Shown here piece by piece: positions 44,272-53,103 of a DNA stretch of 64,000 bases (position 1 is the stretch's first letter; the number at the start of each line of letters is the position of its first letter). This DNA is from Bryobacteraceae bacterium (GTDB lineage: Bacteria > Acidobacteriota > Terriglobia > Bryobacterales > Bryobacteraceae). The notes beneath the pieces are model-generated. The model did no database searches and was not told where the DNA came from. It saw nothing but the letters and a program-made list of their open reading frames with translations. The position numbers and the translations under genes were made by a program. The DNA lies in the NCBI GenBank assembly GCA_019748195.1, contig JAIEPW010000043.1:80125-144124 (forward strand), read 5' to 3'.

Positions 44272-45051
44272 TTAGTCCGATGGGTTCACCTGCTTCAGGA
44301 ACTCGGCCACGGCCCGCGACACGGCAGGCGCGAGGCCGGGCTCGCTGTGGGGCGAATGCCCGGCGCCTTCGATTACCCTAAACCTTTGATTAGGCAATAC
44401 ATGCTGGATCTGCTCGAACTCTCCTGGTTCGATGCGCGGGTCCTTTTGGCCTTTCAGGAAGAGCGCCGGCGCGGTCAGGGTGTGGAGCGGAGCGCCGTAA
44501 AAAAAAGATTCCGGCTGATCTTTCCACTTACCCAACTCGATCCATGCGCGCGAGAAGTTGCGGATCACCAGCCGCCAGTCCTCGCCGTGCTCGCGTTCCA
44601 GCAGCGCCGCGACCCGAGGTCCGAAGGAGTCCGGATCGGCCGCGCCCTTCTGAAAGAACTCCTGGTTGGATGGCTTGCCGAAGTTCCGATGAAACGCCTC
44701 GAGGACCAGGGCCGGAAACCGGCCGGGAGCACGCATGGCGGCGATGGCGGCGATTACAGCCCCGTCCGAATGCCCCCACAACACCGCCCGCTCAATCCCG
44801 AGGGCATCGAGAAAAGCAAGTGTTTCGACCGCCGCGTCCTGATGAAAATGCAGGGGCAGCTCCGGCAGGTGGCGGGACTTGCCGTAGCCGGACCGGTACG
44901 GTATCAGGATGCGGTAGTCCGGCTCGAACGCCGGAATCTGCGGATCGAAGGGCATCGAATCGTGCCCCCAACCGGAGTGCAGAAAGAGCAGGGGGAATCC
45001 GGACCCGTGCTCGCGATAATGAACGGGGTAAGGAATGTGAACGAAGGGCAC
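44272..45051 (-). CDS. Alpha/beta hydrolase at the end of the hyp operon
   Basis: 259 aa from GTG at 45051, one base after the hypB stop, so expression is probably coupled to hypB. Fold marks: LFLHSGWGHDS (oxyanion loop), nucleophile Ser in LWGHSDGAV, PALFLKGQKDPRI (acid) and GAGHSPHSE (catalytic His). It is cytoplasmic by absence of a signal. An alpha/beta hydrolase is not a known maturation factor, so it may simply share the transcript. The much longer frame upstream overlaps hypB and was rejected. Confidence 0.82.
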   Translation of the reverse strand: MPFVHIPYPVHYREHGSGFPLLFLHSGWGHDSMPFDPQIPAFEPDYRILIPYRSGYGKSRHLPELPLHFHQDAAVETLAFLDALGIERAVLWGHSDGAVIAAIAAMRAPGRFPALVLEAFHRNFGKPSNQEFFQKGAADPDSFGPRVAALLEREHGEDWRLVIRNFSRAWIELGKWKDQPESFFYGAPLHTLTAPALFLKGQKDPRIEPGEFEQIQHVLPNQRFRVIEGAGHSPHSEPGLAPAVSRAVAEFLKQVNPSD

Positions 45052-45052
45052 G

Positions 45053-45715
45053 TTAGCGCGCCGGCATGGCTTTCCGGTGGCGATCCAGCCAGCCGAACCA
45101 TTTGTCGAGTCCCGCGCCGGACAACGCGGACGTTTCCACGATTTCGATTCCCGGCTGAATGGAGCGCGCATTCTGACGGGCAAGCTCCGCGTCGAACGGC
45201 ACATAAGGCAGCAGGTCGATCTTGTTCAGGATCATGAGCCGCGCCTTGCGGAAAATGCCGGGGTACTTGAGCGGCTTGTCTTCGCCTTCCGTCACGGACA
45301 AAATGACGATCTTGGCTTCTTCACCCAGGTCATAGCTGGTGGGGCAAACCAGATTCCCCACATTCTCGATAATCAGCAGGTCGAGCGAGGCGAGATCCCA
45401 ATCCTTCAAGTGATTCTCGATCATGCGCGCGTCCAGGTGGCAGGCGCCGGCGGTGGTGATCTGCTTCACGGGAAAACCGGCGCGGGCCAGGCGCCGCGCG
45501 TCGTTGTCCGTTTGCAGGTCGCCGGTCAGGACCGCGACACGAGTATCCTTGGGAAACTGCTCCAGGGTTTTCTCAAGAAGCAGGGTCTTGCCGGAGCCGG
45601 GGGAGCTGATGAAGTTCAGGGTCAGGACATTGTGTTTCGCGAACCGGTCGCGAAGCTCCGCCGCGATCCGGTCATTCTCGCTCAGGACTTTCTTTTCCAG
45701 AGGAACTCGATTCAT
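45053..45715 (-). CDS. hypB: Hydrogenase nickel incorporation GTPase
   Basis: 220 aa; the ATG at 45715 follows GAGGAAG and lies inside the hypA frame (44-bp overlap). P-loop SSPGSGKT, metal-binding GACHLDARM, switch region ENVGNLVCP and NKIDLLPY. There is no His-rich N-terminus, so nickel storage is not expected. It delivers nickel to the hydrogenase large subunit together with HypA. Confidence 0.95.
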   Translation of the reverse strand: MNRVPLEKKVLSENDRIAAELRDRFAKHNVLTLNFISSPGSGKTLLLEKTLEQFPKDTRVAVLTGDLQTDNDARRLARAGFPVKQITTAGACHLDARMIENHLKDWDLASLDLLIIENVGNLVCPTSYDLGEEAKIVILSVTEGEDKPLKYPGIFRKARLMILNKIDLLPYVPFDAELARQNARSIQPGIEIVETSALSGAGLDKWFGWLDRHRKAMPAR

Positions 45716-45965
45716 GGTCTTCCTCGATTTCAAGATAGCTTAGGTCCAACTCTTCTCCACCGGGCCGGAACTCGATTTCGAGCACGAGGTGCTCCAGGTC
45801 CGTCTCGCGGGTGAGCGCTTCAAAGCAAAACTTCAGGGACTCGGTGTCGACGCCGGAATATTCGCCCAGGCGGACGCCGACTCTTTCCACGCGCCCCCGA
45901 GGGTAGCGCGACGCTTCCGCGCGCACCGCATCCAGAATTGAGTTGGCGATCCCCATCTCGTGCAT
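45672..45965 (-). CDS. hypA: HypA nickel metallochaperone lacking the zinc domain
   Basis: 97 aa against the usual ~115. The nickel-binding start MHEMGIA is intact (His2, Glu3), as are the strands VGVRLGEYSGVDTESL and FCFEALTRETDL. After VLEIEFRP the zinc-ribbon insertion with two CxxC pairs is missing; the chain goes straight to the closing strand ELDLSYLEIEE. The Ser/Glu tail is the read-through into the hypB overlap. The position between hypE and hypB and the N-terminus leave little doubt about identity; how it folds or pairs with HypB without zinc is unclear. Confidence 0.88.
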   Translation of the reverse strand: MHEMGIANSILDAVRAEASRYPRGRVERVGVRLGEYSGVDTESLKFCFEALTRETDLEHLVLEIEFRPGGEELDLSYLEIEEDHESSSSGKESPERE

Positions 45966-45969
45966 GGGA

Positions 45970-47031
45970 TCAGCAGATGCGCGGCAACTGGTCGCCCGCG
46001 AGCATATCGATGATGCGCGTGGTCCCGAAAGCGGTTTTCATGGTCACCAATCCGGCGCGTCCCTCCGACACTGTTCCGATGATGCCGGCGCCTGCCCCCA
46101 GGGGGTGGCGCCGCATGGCGTCGACGACGGCGGCGGCGTGCCGCGGCGGAACGATCGCGAGCAGCTTGCCTTCATTGGCGACGTAGAGGGGGTCCAGGCC
46201 GAGCATCTCGCAAGCGCCGCGGACTTCGTCCCGGATCGGGATGTCGGATTCCCGCACCTGAATGCTGACGCCCGATTGCGCCGCGATTTCGTTCAGGGAA
46301 CTGGAAACGCCGCCGCGGGTGGGGTCGCGCAGGCAGCGGATCTCGGGCGTGACCTCGATCATCGCGTCCACCAGGGTGTGGAGGGCCGCGGAGTCGCTTT
46401 CCAGGGTGACTTCGAATTCGAGACCCTCGCGCTGCGCCATGATCGCGATCCCGTGGTCACCGATGAAGCCGGAAAGGATGACGCAATCCCCCGGCCGGGC
46501 GTTCGCAGCGGAGAGGTTCAGAACGCCGGGGACGAGGCCGATTCCGGTGGTATTGATGAACATGCCGTCGCCCTTGCCGCGTTCCACCACCTTGGTGTCG
46601 CCGGTGACGATCTGCACGCCGGCGGCGTGGGCCGCGCGCGACATGGATTGCACCACGCGGGATAGTGTTTCCGCGGGAAGCCCTTCTTCGAGGATGAACG
46701 CCGCGCTGAGGAACAGCGGTTTTGCGCCGCCCATGGCCAAGTCATTTACCGTGCCATGCACGGCCAGCGATCCGATATCGCCGCCGGGGAAGAACAGCGG
46801 GTTCACCACGAAGGAATCCGTGGTGAAGGCGATCCGCGAGTTTCCGATCTCGAGCGTCGCCTGATCTTCCAGCCGTCCCAGAACCGGATTGGCAAAGGCG
46901 GGAAGGAAGACGTCGCGGATGAGTTCGGCGCTCAGTTTGCCGCCGGAGCCGTGTCCCAGCACAATCTGGCTCTTCGGCGCCAGCGGCACGGGACAGGAAA
47001 ACCGGTCGAGCGTGGAAGCGGAATCAGACAT
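45970..47031 (-). CDS. hypE: Hydrogenase maturation protein HypE
   Basis: 353 aa of the AIR-synthase/PurM fold. Marks: [47 protein letters not shown] and [15 protein letters not shown]. The chain ends PRIC; the final Cys is carbamoylated by HypF and dehydrated to the thiocyanate that yields the CN ligands of the Fe centre. It overlaps hypD by 8 bp and precedes hypA by 4 bp. Confidence 0.97.
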   Translation of the reverse strand: MSDSASTLDRFSCPVPLAPKSQIVLGHGSGGKLSAELIRDVFLPAFANPVLGRLEDQATLEIGNSRIAFTTDSFVVNPLFFPGGDIGSLAVHGTVNDLAMGGAKPLFLSAAFILEEGLPAETLSRVVQSMSRAAHAAGVQIVTGDTKVVERGKGDGMFINTTGIGLVPGVLNLSAANARPGDCVILSGFIGDHGIAIMAQREGLEFEVTLESDSAALHTLVDAMIEVTPEIRCLRDPTRGGVSSSLNEIAAQSGVSIQVRESDIPIRDEVRGACEMLGLDPLYVANEGKLLAIVPPRHAAAVVDAMRRHPLGAGAGIIGTVSEGRAGLVTMKTAFGTTRIIDMLAGDQLPRIC

Positions 47032-48112
47032 GGCGGCGATATTGGTAGTAAGCCGCGCACGCGCCTTCGGCGGAAACCATCGGCGCGCCGAGAGGCGTGG
47101 ACGGCGTGCAGCGGACGCCGAACGCGGGACATTCCACCGGCTTCATCAGCCCCTGCAGGACCAGCGCGCTCATGCACTCCTTGGGCTCTTCGGCGGTCAT
47201 CTCGCCGACGCCGAAAATGCGTTCCGCGTCGAACGCCTGGTACTCCTGCTTGAGCCGGTACCCGCTGAGCGGAATTTCGCCGATGCCGCGCCACTTGCGA
47301 TCGCCGATCTCGAAGACCTCGAACATCAGCTTCTGGGCCGCGCGATTTCCTTCCGAGTTGACGCTGCGGACATACTGATTCTCCACCTCCGCGCGTCCTT
47401 CCTCGAGCTGCGCCACCAGCATGGAAATACCCTCCAACAGGTCCAGAGGCTCAAAGCCGGTGACGACGATGGGCACCCGGAACTCCTTCACCAGTTCCTC
47501 GTATTCCTCGTATCCCATCACGGTGCAGACGTGTCCCGGCGCGAGGAATCCCTGAACGCGATTGGAAGGCGAGGTGAGGATGAGGCGCATCGCCGGCGGC
47601 ACCAGCACGTGCGACACGATCATGCTGAAGTTGCTCAGGCCCTCGCGCCTGGCCTGGAATACAGCCATCGCGTTGGCGGGCGCGGTGGTTTCGAAGCCGA
47701 CGCCGAAGAAAACCACCTTCTTGGCGGGATTGGCGCGGGCGATCTTCAGCGCGTCCATCGGCGAATACGCGATGCGAACATCGCCGCCGCCGGCCTTCAC
47801 CTGGAACAGGTCGGACCGCGTGCCGGGCACGCGCAGCATGTCGCCGTAGGAGACGAAGATCACGTCCGGTTGGGAGGCGATGTGAATCGCTTTGTCCACA
47901 ACCTCGAGAGGCGTGACGCACACCGGGCACCCGGGTCCATGTACCATCTCCACGTTCCTGGGCAGCAGATCGTCCATGCCGTAGCGCATCAGCGTGTGGG
48001 TCTGGCCCCCGCAGACTTCCATCAGCACCCAGGGCTGTGTTACCTGGGTGCGAATGCGCCCGACCAGCGCCTGCGCGATCGCCGGGTCGCGATACTCGTC
48101 GACGTATTTCAT
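47024..48112 (-). CDS. hypD: Hydrogenase maturation protein HypD
   Basis: 362 aa. Conserved blocks: [28 protein letters not shown] (Fe-coordinating Cys), [29 protein letters not shown], and a C-terminal set of cysteines for the 4Fe-4S cluster ([13 protein letters not shown]...CPAFGVRC). It assembles the Fe(CN)2CO unit with HypC. It overlaps hypC by 4 bp and hypE by 8 bp. Confidence 0.97.
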   Translation of the reverse strand: MKYVDEYRDPAIAQALVGRIRTQVTQPWVLMEVCGGQTHTLMRYGMDDLLPRNVEMVHGPGCPVCVTPLEVVDKAIHIASQPDVIFVSYGDMLRVPGTRSDLFQVKAGGGDVRIAYSPMDALKIARANPAKKVVFFGVGFETTAPANAMAVFQARREGLSNFSMIVSHVLVPPAMRLILTSPSNRVQGFLAPGHVCTVMGYEEYEELVKEFRVPIVVTGFEPLDLLEGISMLVAQLEEGRAEVENQYVRSVNSEGNRAAQKLMFEVFEIGDRKWRGIGEIPLSGYRLKQEYQAFDAERIFGVGEMTAEEPKECMSALVLQGLMKPVECPAFGVRCTPSTPLGAPMVSAEGACAAYYQYRRHV

Positions 48113-48384
48113 ACCGCAGCCTCATCCGCCTGGCCGGGAGCGAGCCCTTCTTCCTCCAGCGCGCCGATCTGGCGCAGGTATTCGAAGGTTCGCGCGGCCT
48201 CTTCCGCGTCGATTTTGGTGAGCGCGAATCCCACGTGCACCAGCACGTAGTCGCCGGGTGTGACATCCGGCGTGAAAGCGAGGTTCACATCTTTCTTGAC
48301 ACCGGCGAAATCCACCCGTCCCAGCCGGAACGCGGGATCGTCACCTTCCACCGCCAGAACTCTACCGGGCACTGCAAGGCACAT
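48109..48384 (-). CDS. hypC: HypC/HupF chaperone
   Basis: 91 aa, starting MCLAVPGRV; Cys2 binds the Fe complex and the target subunit. Further conserved: [14 protein letters not shown] and [20 protein letters not shown]. The start follows AAAGGA. It leads the minus-strand operon hypC-D-E-A-B-hydrolase and is divergent from hypF across 86 bp. Confidence 0.96.
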   Translation of the reverse strand: MCLAVPGRVLAVEGDDPAFRLGRVDFAGVKKDVNLAFTPDVTPGDYVLVHVGFALTKIDAEEAARTFEYLRQIGALEEEGLAPGQADEAAV

Positions 48385-48470
48385 AAGCCGTCCTTTGAAA
48401 CTGTGATTCTATACCCATTCTCTCATCCGGTGGCGGAGGCCGCCGGTGAGCGATAGTAAATGTCTGCGAT

Positions 48471-50732
48471 ATGAAGCGCCTCCGGATAGAAGTCCGCGGT
48501 ATCGTGCAGGGCGTAGGGTTCCGGCCGTTTGTGTACAACCTGGCCGTGAACCTTGGTTTGTCCGGCTGGGTGCGAAATCATTCGCACGGGGTGTCGATCG
48601 AGGTGGAGGGCGCGCGGACGGACCGGTTCGTTTCGGAGCTGCGCGAACATCCGCCGGAACTGGCCCAGATCGATGAGGTGGATTTGCGCGAAATCGCGGT
48701 GGAGAACAACGGTGGATTCCGCATCCTGGAAAGCGCCGAGGAAGACAGCCCTTTTGCCCTGGTTCCGCCGGACATCGCGACCTGCGCGGATTGTTACGCC
48801 GACTTCACCTCCGCCGCGAATCGCCGCTATCGCTATCCGTTCACCAACTGCACCAACTGCGGTCCGCGCTACACCATCATCCAGGACGTGCCCTACGACC
48901 GCCCGCTGACCACGATGTCGGCGTTCCCGATGTGCGAGGCATGCCGGGCGGAGTATTCGGACCCGGCGGATCGCCGTTTTCACGCCCAACCGAATGCGTG
49001 CCCCATTTGCGGTCCGTGGGTGGAGTTGTGGAGGAAGGGTGAACTGCTGGCGGCGCGAGACCCAGCCATTCGGGAGGCGCAGCGGTTGCTGGCCGAAGGC
49101 GCCATCGTCGCCATCAAGGGGTTGGGCGGTTTTCACCTGGCGTGTCTGGCCTCTGCGAGCGCATGCGACAGGCTCCGCGAGCGGAAGCGAAGGAGCGACA
49201 AGCCGTTCGCGCTGATGGCTCGCGACGTGGAAGTGGTCAAGCGGCATTGTGAAGTGCCCGGCGAGGCGAGTCGCGTGCTGCGGGGTCCACGCCGTCCGGT
49301 GGTGATTCTGAACCGGCTGCGCGGCGGAACGCTGCCGCGGGAAATCGCGCCGGGAAACAACACCCTGGGCATGATGCTGCCCTACACGCCCCTGCACCAC
49401 CTGCTGTTCGATGCGGCGCCGTACGACCTGCTGGTGATGACCAGCGGAAACCTGAGCGAAGAGCCGATCGCCAGCCGGGACGAGGAGGCTCGCGAGCGGC
49501 TGGAGAATCTGGCGGATTATTTTCTTCTGCACAATCGGGCAATTCAGACCCGGGCGGACGATTCCGTAGTGCGCCTATATGCCGGGCGGGAGCGGCTGAT
49601 CCGAAGGTCGCGAGGGTATGCGCCGCTGCCCGTGGATCTTGGCTCTCCGCAAGTGGAAGTGCTGGCGGTGGGGGGCGAGCTGAAGAACACCTTCTGCCTG
49701 ACCCACGGCCGCTACGCGATCCTCAGCCAGCACATCGGGGACCTGGAGAATTTGGAAACGCTGGAGTTCTTCGAAGAGACGCTGGCGCACATGAAGCGCT
49801 TCTTCCGGGTGAATCCCCGCGGGGTAGCGCACGACCTGCATCCTGGTTATCTCAGCACCCGCCTGGCCCAGGCGATCCCGGACTTGCCCAGGATCGGCGT
49901 CCAGCACCACCACGCGCATATCGCCAGTTGCATGGCCGACAACCGCGTCGCCGGTCGTGTGATCGGCGTGGCGCTGGATGGGACCGGCTACGGAACCGAT
50001 GGCGCGATCTGGGGCGGGGAAGTGTTGCTTTGCGACTTCGCGGGATTCGAGCGGCTGGCGCACCTGCGCTACGTGCCGCTGGTGGGCGGCGATGCCGCGG
50101 TGCGCGAGCCATGGCGAATGGCGCTCGCGTACTTGCGGGACGCGGGCCTCGCGGACACCGCGTCCCTTGCGGGGGAGCCGCGCCGGCGTGTTGCCGCAGC
50201 CATGCTGGAGCGGGGAATCCGGAGCGTGCCCACTTCCTCCTGCGGCCGCCTGTTCGATGCGGTCGCGAGCCTGGCCGGGCTGCGCGATTCGGTGAGCTTC
50301 GAGGGTCAGGCGGCGATGGAATTGGAAGCGGTGTCGGAGCCAGGTCCGGCTTATCCGTTCGAAGTCGACGATTTGAAAGCGCCTTGGCAGATCGACCTGC
50401 GGGACATGATCCGCGAGATCGCAGCCGGTGGAGAGGCTGCATCGCGGATCGGAGGCCGCTTCCACGCGACGCTTGCGGCAGCGATCGTGAAGACGTGCGA
50501 GATGGCCCGTGAAACACACGGACTACGTCGCGTTTGCCTGAGCGGGGGCAGTTTTCAGAATGTGCTGCTGACTGCTCTGGTTCAGCAGCGGCTACAAGCC
50601 GGCGGTTTTGAAGTGTTCCTGCACGGGAGGGTTCCGGCGAACGACGGCGGGATCGCGCTGGGGCAGGCCGTGATCGCAAGCGAGGCGCTGAAAAGCGGCG
50701 AGCCGGGAGTGACCGCCCCCGGCGCGCCATGA
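48471..50732 (+). CDS. hypF: Carbamoyltransferase HypF
   Basis: 753 aa. Domains in order: acylphosphatase (~1-90, VRGIVQGVGFRPFVYNLA), two zinc fingers (CADC...CTNC and CEAC...CPIC), a YrdC-like domain (~200-370, AIVAIKGLGGFHLACLA), and a Kae1-like carbamoyltransferase with VQHHHAHIASCMADN, GVALDGTGYGTDG and CLSGGSFQN. It moves a carbamoyl group to the HypE C-terminal Cys. It is encoded opposite the other hyp genes. Confidence 0.97.
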   Translation: MKRLRIEVRGIVQGVGFRPFVYNLAVNLGLSGWVRNHSHGVSIEVEGARTDRFVSELREHPPELAQIDEVDLREIAVENNGGFRILESAEEDSPFALVPPDIATCADCYADFTSAANRRYRYPFTNCTNCGPRYTIIQDVPYDRPLTTMSAFPMCEACRAEYSDPADRRFHAQPNACPICGPWVELWRKGELLAARDPAIREAQRLLAEGAIVAIKGLGGFHLACLASASACDRLRERKRRSDKPFALMARDVEVVKRHCEVPGEASRVLRGPRRPVVILNRLRGGTLPREIAPGNNTLGMMLPYTPLHHLLFDAAPYDLLVMTSGNLSEEPIASRDEEARERLENLADYFLLHNRAIQTRADDSVVRLYAGRERLIRRSRGYAPLPVDLGSPQVEVLAVGGELKNTFCLTHGRYAILSQHIGDLENLETLEFFEETLAHMKRFFRVNPRGVAHDLHPGYLSTRLAQAIPDLPRIGVQHHHAHIASCMADNRVAGRVIGVALDGTGYGTDGAIWGGEVLLCDFAGFERLAHLRYVPLVGGDAAVREPWRMALAYLRDAGLADTASLAGEPRRRVAAAMLERGIRSVPTSSCGRLFDAVASLAGLRDSVSFEGQAAMELEAVSEPGPAYPFEVDDLKAPWQIDLRDMIREIAAGGEAASRIGGRFHATLAAAIVKTCEMARETHGLRRVCLSGGSFQNVLLTALVQQRLQAGGFEVFLHGRVPANDGGIALGQAVIASEALKSGEPGVTAPGAP

Positions 50733-50826
50733 TCCTCCACTTGTGCTTGAGTAGGAATTGATCGTTTCCTTTATTACACATCCGGAGAGTCAAGTAAAGG
50801 ACTGATTGTGGTATGTTGGGAGTCTT

Positions 50827-50903
50827 GGGCTCGTAGCTCAGTTGGTTAGAGCGCTTCCTTGACACGGAAGAGGTCGGAAGTTCGAGTCTTCTCGAGCCCA
50901 CCA
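50827..50903 (+). tRNA. tRNA-Val (anticodon GAC), CCA encoded
   Basis: A 77-nt cloverleaf: acceptor stem GGGCTCG/CGAGCCC, D-arm GCTCAGTTGGTTAGAGC, anticodon stem CTTCC/GGAAG with loop TTGACAC, and T-arm with TTCGAGT. The anticodon at positions 34-36 is GAC (Val). The 3' CCA is in the DNA. The last 42 bp are duplicated at 52463, marking this gene as an integration target. Confidence 0.97.
50862..50903 (+). repeat. Left attachment repeat: 3' end of tRNA-Val
   Basis: The 42 bp from the anticodon loop to the CCA end recur exactly at 52463-52504. Duplication of a tRNA 3' end is the classic trace of tyrosine-integrase insertion, with this copy completing the functional tRNA. Confidence 0.8.
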
Positions 50904-51015
50904 CGCCTCCTCAGATCGAATTAGGACGTGTAGCCTACCGCCGATATCGAGCGTTGGACGACCTCCACCGGAGGACGCATCGCCGGCGGACCTCTGGCCT
51001 ACGCCAACCCAAACA

Positions 51016-51429
51016 TCAAAGCCTTACCTTCCCGCTCTTGGCGATCCGCGCAATGAACGGCCCTTCGTGCGATTCGAGGGTTCGGTAGATGACGGGAAGG
51101 GCTGTGACGAAGACGGACGCGATCTCCGCGCCTCGTAGGTTTCCAGCCACGAGGATGAAGACGCGCGCCCCGCTGGACCTGAGCGCCGCGATTTCCAAGG
51201 GCCTGTACCGGAGGCGCTGGTCCTTGGTGAAAACGACCCACCCCTGCTGCCCAACCTTAGTTAGCCAGACGCTATCTTCTTCATCGCGCCTGAAGTGGTC
51301 GTCGTGGATCTCAACAGCCAATCCATCTGAAACAAGGACACCACGGACTGGTTCCACGCCCAAGGATCTGTCGATGAAGAAGACAGTACCGTCAGGCGGC
51401 TTCGCAGCGGATCGCTTCTTCGACGGCAC
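51016..51429 (-). CDS. VapC45-like PIN-domain toxin
   Basis: 137 aa from GTG at 51429 (GGAG 4 bp upstream), overlapping the antitoxin gene by 38 bp. Residues FFIDRSLG...VRGVLVSDG start the fold, then HDDHFRRDEEDSVWL and FTKDQRLRYRPLE provide the acidic residues of a PIN-like RNase site. Length and partner size match the Mycobacterium VapB45/VapC45 pair (about 239 and 138 aa). It would cleave RNA when free of antitoxin. It lies inside the tRNA-bracketed segment. Confidence 0.75.
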   Translation of the reverse strand: MPSKKRSAAKPPDGTVFFIDRSLGVEPVRGVLVSDGLAVEIHDDHFRRDEEDSVWLTKVGQQGWVVFTKDQRLRYRPLEIAALRSSGARVFILVAGNLRGAEIASVFVTALPVIYRTLESHEGPFIARIAKSGKVRL

Positions 51430-52114
51430 TTGTCTCCAATCGGAAATCCCGAGCAAGGTCAGCGACTGAGTCGCCGGCCTTGTACCGCTCGTAGATTGCG
51501 GAGACGGGAATCCCAGTGCCGACAATGACAGGCCGGCCGAAGGATACCGTTGGGCTCATGACGACCAGGCGTGGATCGGATTTCGGCGCGGCGTCGGACT
51601 CGGTTTCCCGCGTAAAGGGATACAGCTTGATGGGCAGTCCGCGGGTGTCGCGTTCGATCCTTTGGAGGTAGACGCTGATGATCTCTTTCATCGCCTGCTG
51701 ACCCGCGCGCGACGCATTGATCATCTGACCATACCGCTCCACAAAAAGATCCAGTCCGTCGGTTTGAAACGCCTGGTCGATAAGCGGGCGCTCCACATGG
51801 AATTCGCGGCGAACGTACTCCAGTGCTCGCCGCACCTTGGGAAGCTTGACCCCGTGCCGGCGCCGGATGGCTGCCAAGACGTGCGCTTCAATGAGGTTGA
51901 TGAAGGAGAGGTACTGCCCCTTCGGGTCGTCCAGATGGATCACCGGCGAGGATCTGCGCTGCTGGCCGGACACTGGATAGAGTCGACCTGACACCCAGCT
52001 CCGAAGCGTAACGTCGGGCATGCGCACGTAGTGCGCCGCCTCCGCCACGGTGTACGCTGGCTGGACACGCGGATCATCTGCTCGATTGAATGGCGAGGTC
52101 AGTTTCGCGGCCAT
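51392..52114 (-). CDS. VapB45-like antitoxin, DUF433 with MerR-like N-terminus
   Basis: 240 aa; the ATG at 52114 follows GGGAGGAG. The N-terminus (AYTVAEAAHYVRMPDVTLRSWV) is a MerR-like helix-turn-helix. The C-terminus (FGRPVIVGTGIPVSAIYERYKAGDSVADLARDFRL) is a DUF433 domain, which itself is a winged-helix-like antitoxin fold. It should neutralise the overlapping PIN toxin and repress the operon. Codon use is less GC-rich than neighbours, consistent with transfer. Confidence 0.8.
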   Translation of the reverse strand: MAAKLTSPFNRADDPRVQPAYTVAEAAHYVRMPDVTLRSWVSGRLYPVSGQQRRSSPVIHLDDPKGQYLSFINLIEAHVLAAIRRRHGVKLPKVRRALEYVRREFHVERPLIDQAFQTDGLDLFVERYGQMINASRAGQQAMKEIISVYLQRIERDTRGLPIKLYPFTRETESDAAPKSDPRLVVMSPTVSFGRPVIVGTGIPVSAIYERYKAGDSVADLARDFRLETSAVEEAIRCEAA

Positions 52115-52462
52115 TACTCCTCCCAAACATTATCAGGTTTTCGTGTTGAGGCCACAAGGCCGCCGGGCGTGGGCTTGGGCATGATGGGCAGGATCATCGC
52201 TCATATAGGAGCATCGAGAATCTTCTCTATGCAACATGCTGCACACTCTGGACAGGACAACGAAAACATCCTGCCCATGCCGCCCACCCTTCCATGTCGC
52301 TGAAACGGCTTACCCAATCATGGGCGCGATCCGGCGTCCATCATGCCCATGAGAACAAGGGACTTGGACTCCAAGTGGGCTCCATTGGGACTCCAGAAAG
52401 AGCCGCATGGCCCGTATCTGACTGAAAACAGCAGACCTTTACCTTCCAAGCTCAACCTTGAC
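52115..52462. other. Non-coding stretch inside the tRNA-bracketed segment
   Basis: 348 bp between the antitoxin start and the right att repeat. I see no convincing coding frame, integrase remnant or RNA gene. Short open frames have no ribosome sites or recognisable domains. It presumably holds the toxin-antitoxin promoter at its left edge. Confidence 0.5.
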
Positions 52463-52504
52463 ACACGGAAGAGGTCGGAAGTTCGAGTCTTCTCGAGCCC
52501 ACCA
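52463..52504 (+). repeat. Right attachment repeat: copy of tRNA-Val 3' end
   Basis: Exact 42-bp copy of 50862-50903 including CCA. The upstream half of a tRNA is absent, so this is not a gene. It closes a segment of about 1.6 kb. Confidence 0.8.
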
Positions 52505-52569
52505 GCCCCCAAAAGCTGGTTTCTGCTGCTTCGCCCGGTCAAGCACTGTCTCATTTGCAGGTGGAGGTC

Positions 52570-52803
52570 TCCCGGCGTGCAGATACTCCCGTGCGATATC
52601 GTCGCGGCCGGTCCGCAGGAGTTGCACCAGAACTCCGAGGAGCATAACGAAAGACGTTACAACCCGAAAATCTTGGCGCTCAGCCGCCGCGAAGATCGCT
52701 CAGCTTCGCTGACCGCTCGGCGTGTTTTTCGATGAAGTAGATCAGAGGAGCGGTATCAAGGCCGACCGTCTGACCGCGAAGCGCGTTCAGCCATTCCCCG
52801 AAG
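52570..52803 (-). pseudogene. Broken VapC-type PIN toxin (frameshift and 3' truncation)
   Basis: The minus strand encodes EWLNALRGQTVGLDTAPLI, YFIEKHAERSAKLS in one frame, then hits a stop near 52681. Continuing one frame over gives IFAAAERQDFRVVTSFVMLL, GVLVQLLRTGRDDIAREYLH, exactly the next part of a PIN domain. So a single frameshift near 52692 splits the gene. After REYL the similarity stops, before the conserved second acidic half. No start codon is evident upstream. It cannot make a working toxin. Confidence 0.7.
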
Positions 52804-52936
52804 TGTATTCCCGCCGTAAGTATTCATCGACGTCCACGCCGTGCCAGACCTCATGTCCCGGACCCTCGAGTCTATAAGGCTGCGAGGCTTGCTTTCGACC
52901 TTGCCGCTCAAGCGAGACGTGAGTTCCGCGATTCAT
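52787..52936 (-). pseudogene. Remnant antitoxin upstream of the broken PIN toxin
   Basis: A 49-codon frame ends with SQPYRLEGPGHEVWHGVDVD, EYLRREYTSGNG, a C-terminal tail I associate with antitoxins paired to PIN toxins (the PGHEVWxGxDVDEYL segment). The upstream part of the frame has no recognisable DNA-binding domain. It overlaps the broken toxin as such pairs usually do. Together with the rest of 52505-53103 it shows decay; I see no other gene in that ~600-bp gap. Confidence 0.5.
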
Positions 52937-53103
52937 CGAAGCTGGTCTGCCGGACCAAGAGCCTCGGCTGACCTTCTCGCGTCCTCGTAAGGTGTGCTGG
53001 CCATCGGGATCGTACCCTGCTTGTGGTTTACATCGAAGGAGCGGGCCTCCCGAAATGCCTTTCGCCGCCACGCAGCAGCATGTCGGCCACAAGGGTTACG
53101 AGG

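Noticed and set aside
49852..50904. Minus-strand frame over hypF and tRNA-Val
   Set aside because: Antisense to hypF; its N-terminus is again a translated tRNA end (RRLELPTSSVSRKRSNQLSY-type).
52463..52504. Second tRNA-Val gene
   Set aside because: Only the 3' 42 bp are present; acceptor 5' strand and D-arm are missing, so it is an att-type duplication.
52439..52645. Coding frame reading ...WWAREDSNFRPLP...
   Set aside because: The second half is the well-known spurious translation of a tRNA 3' end; only the first part (a PIN fragment) has meaning.
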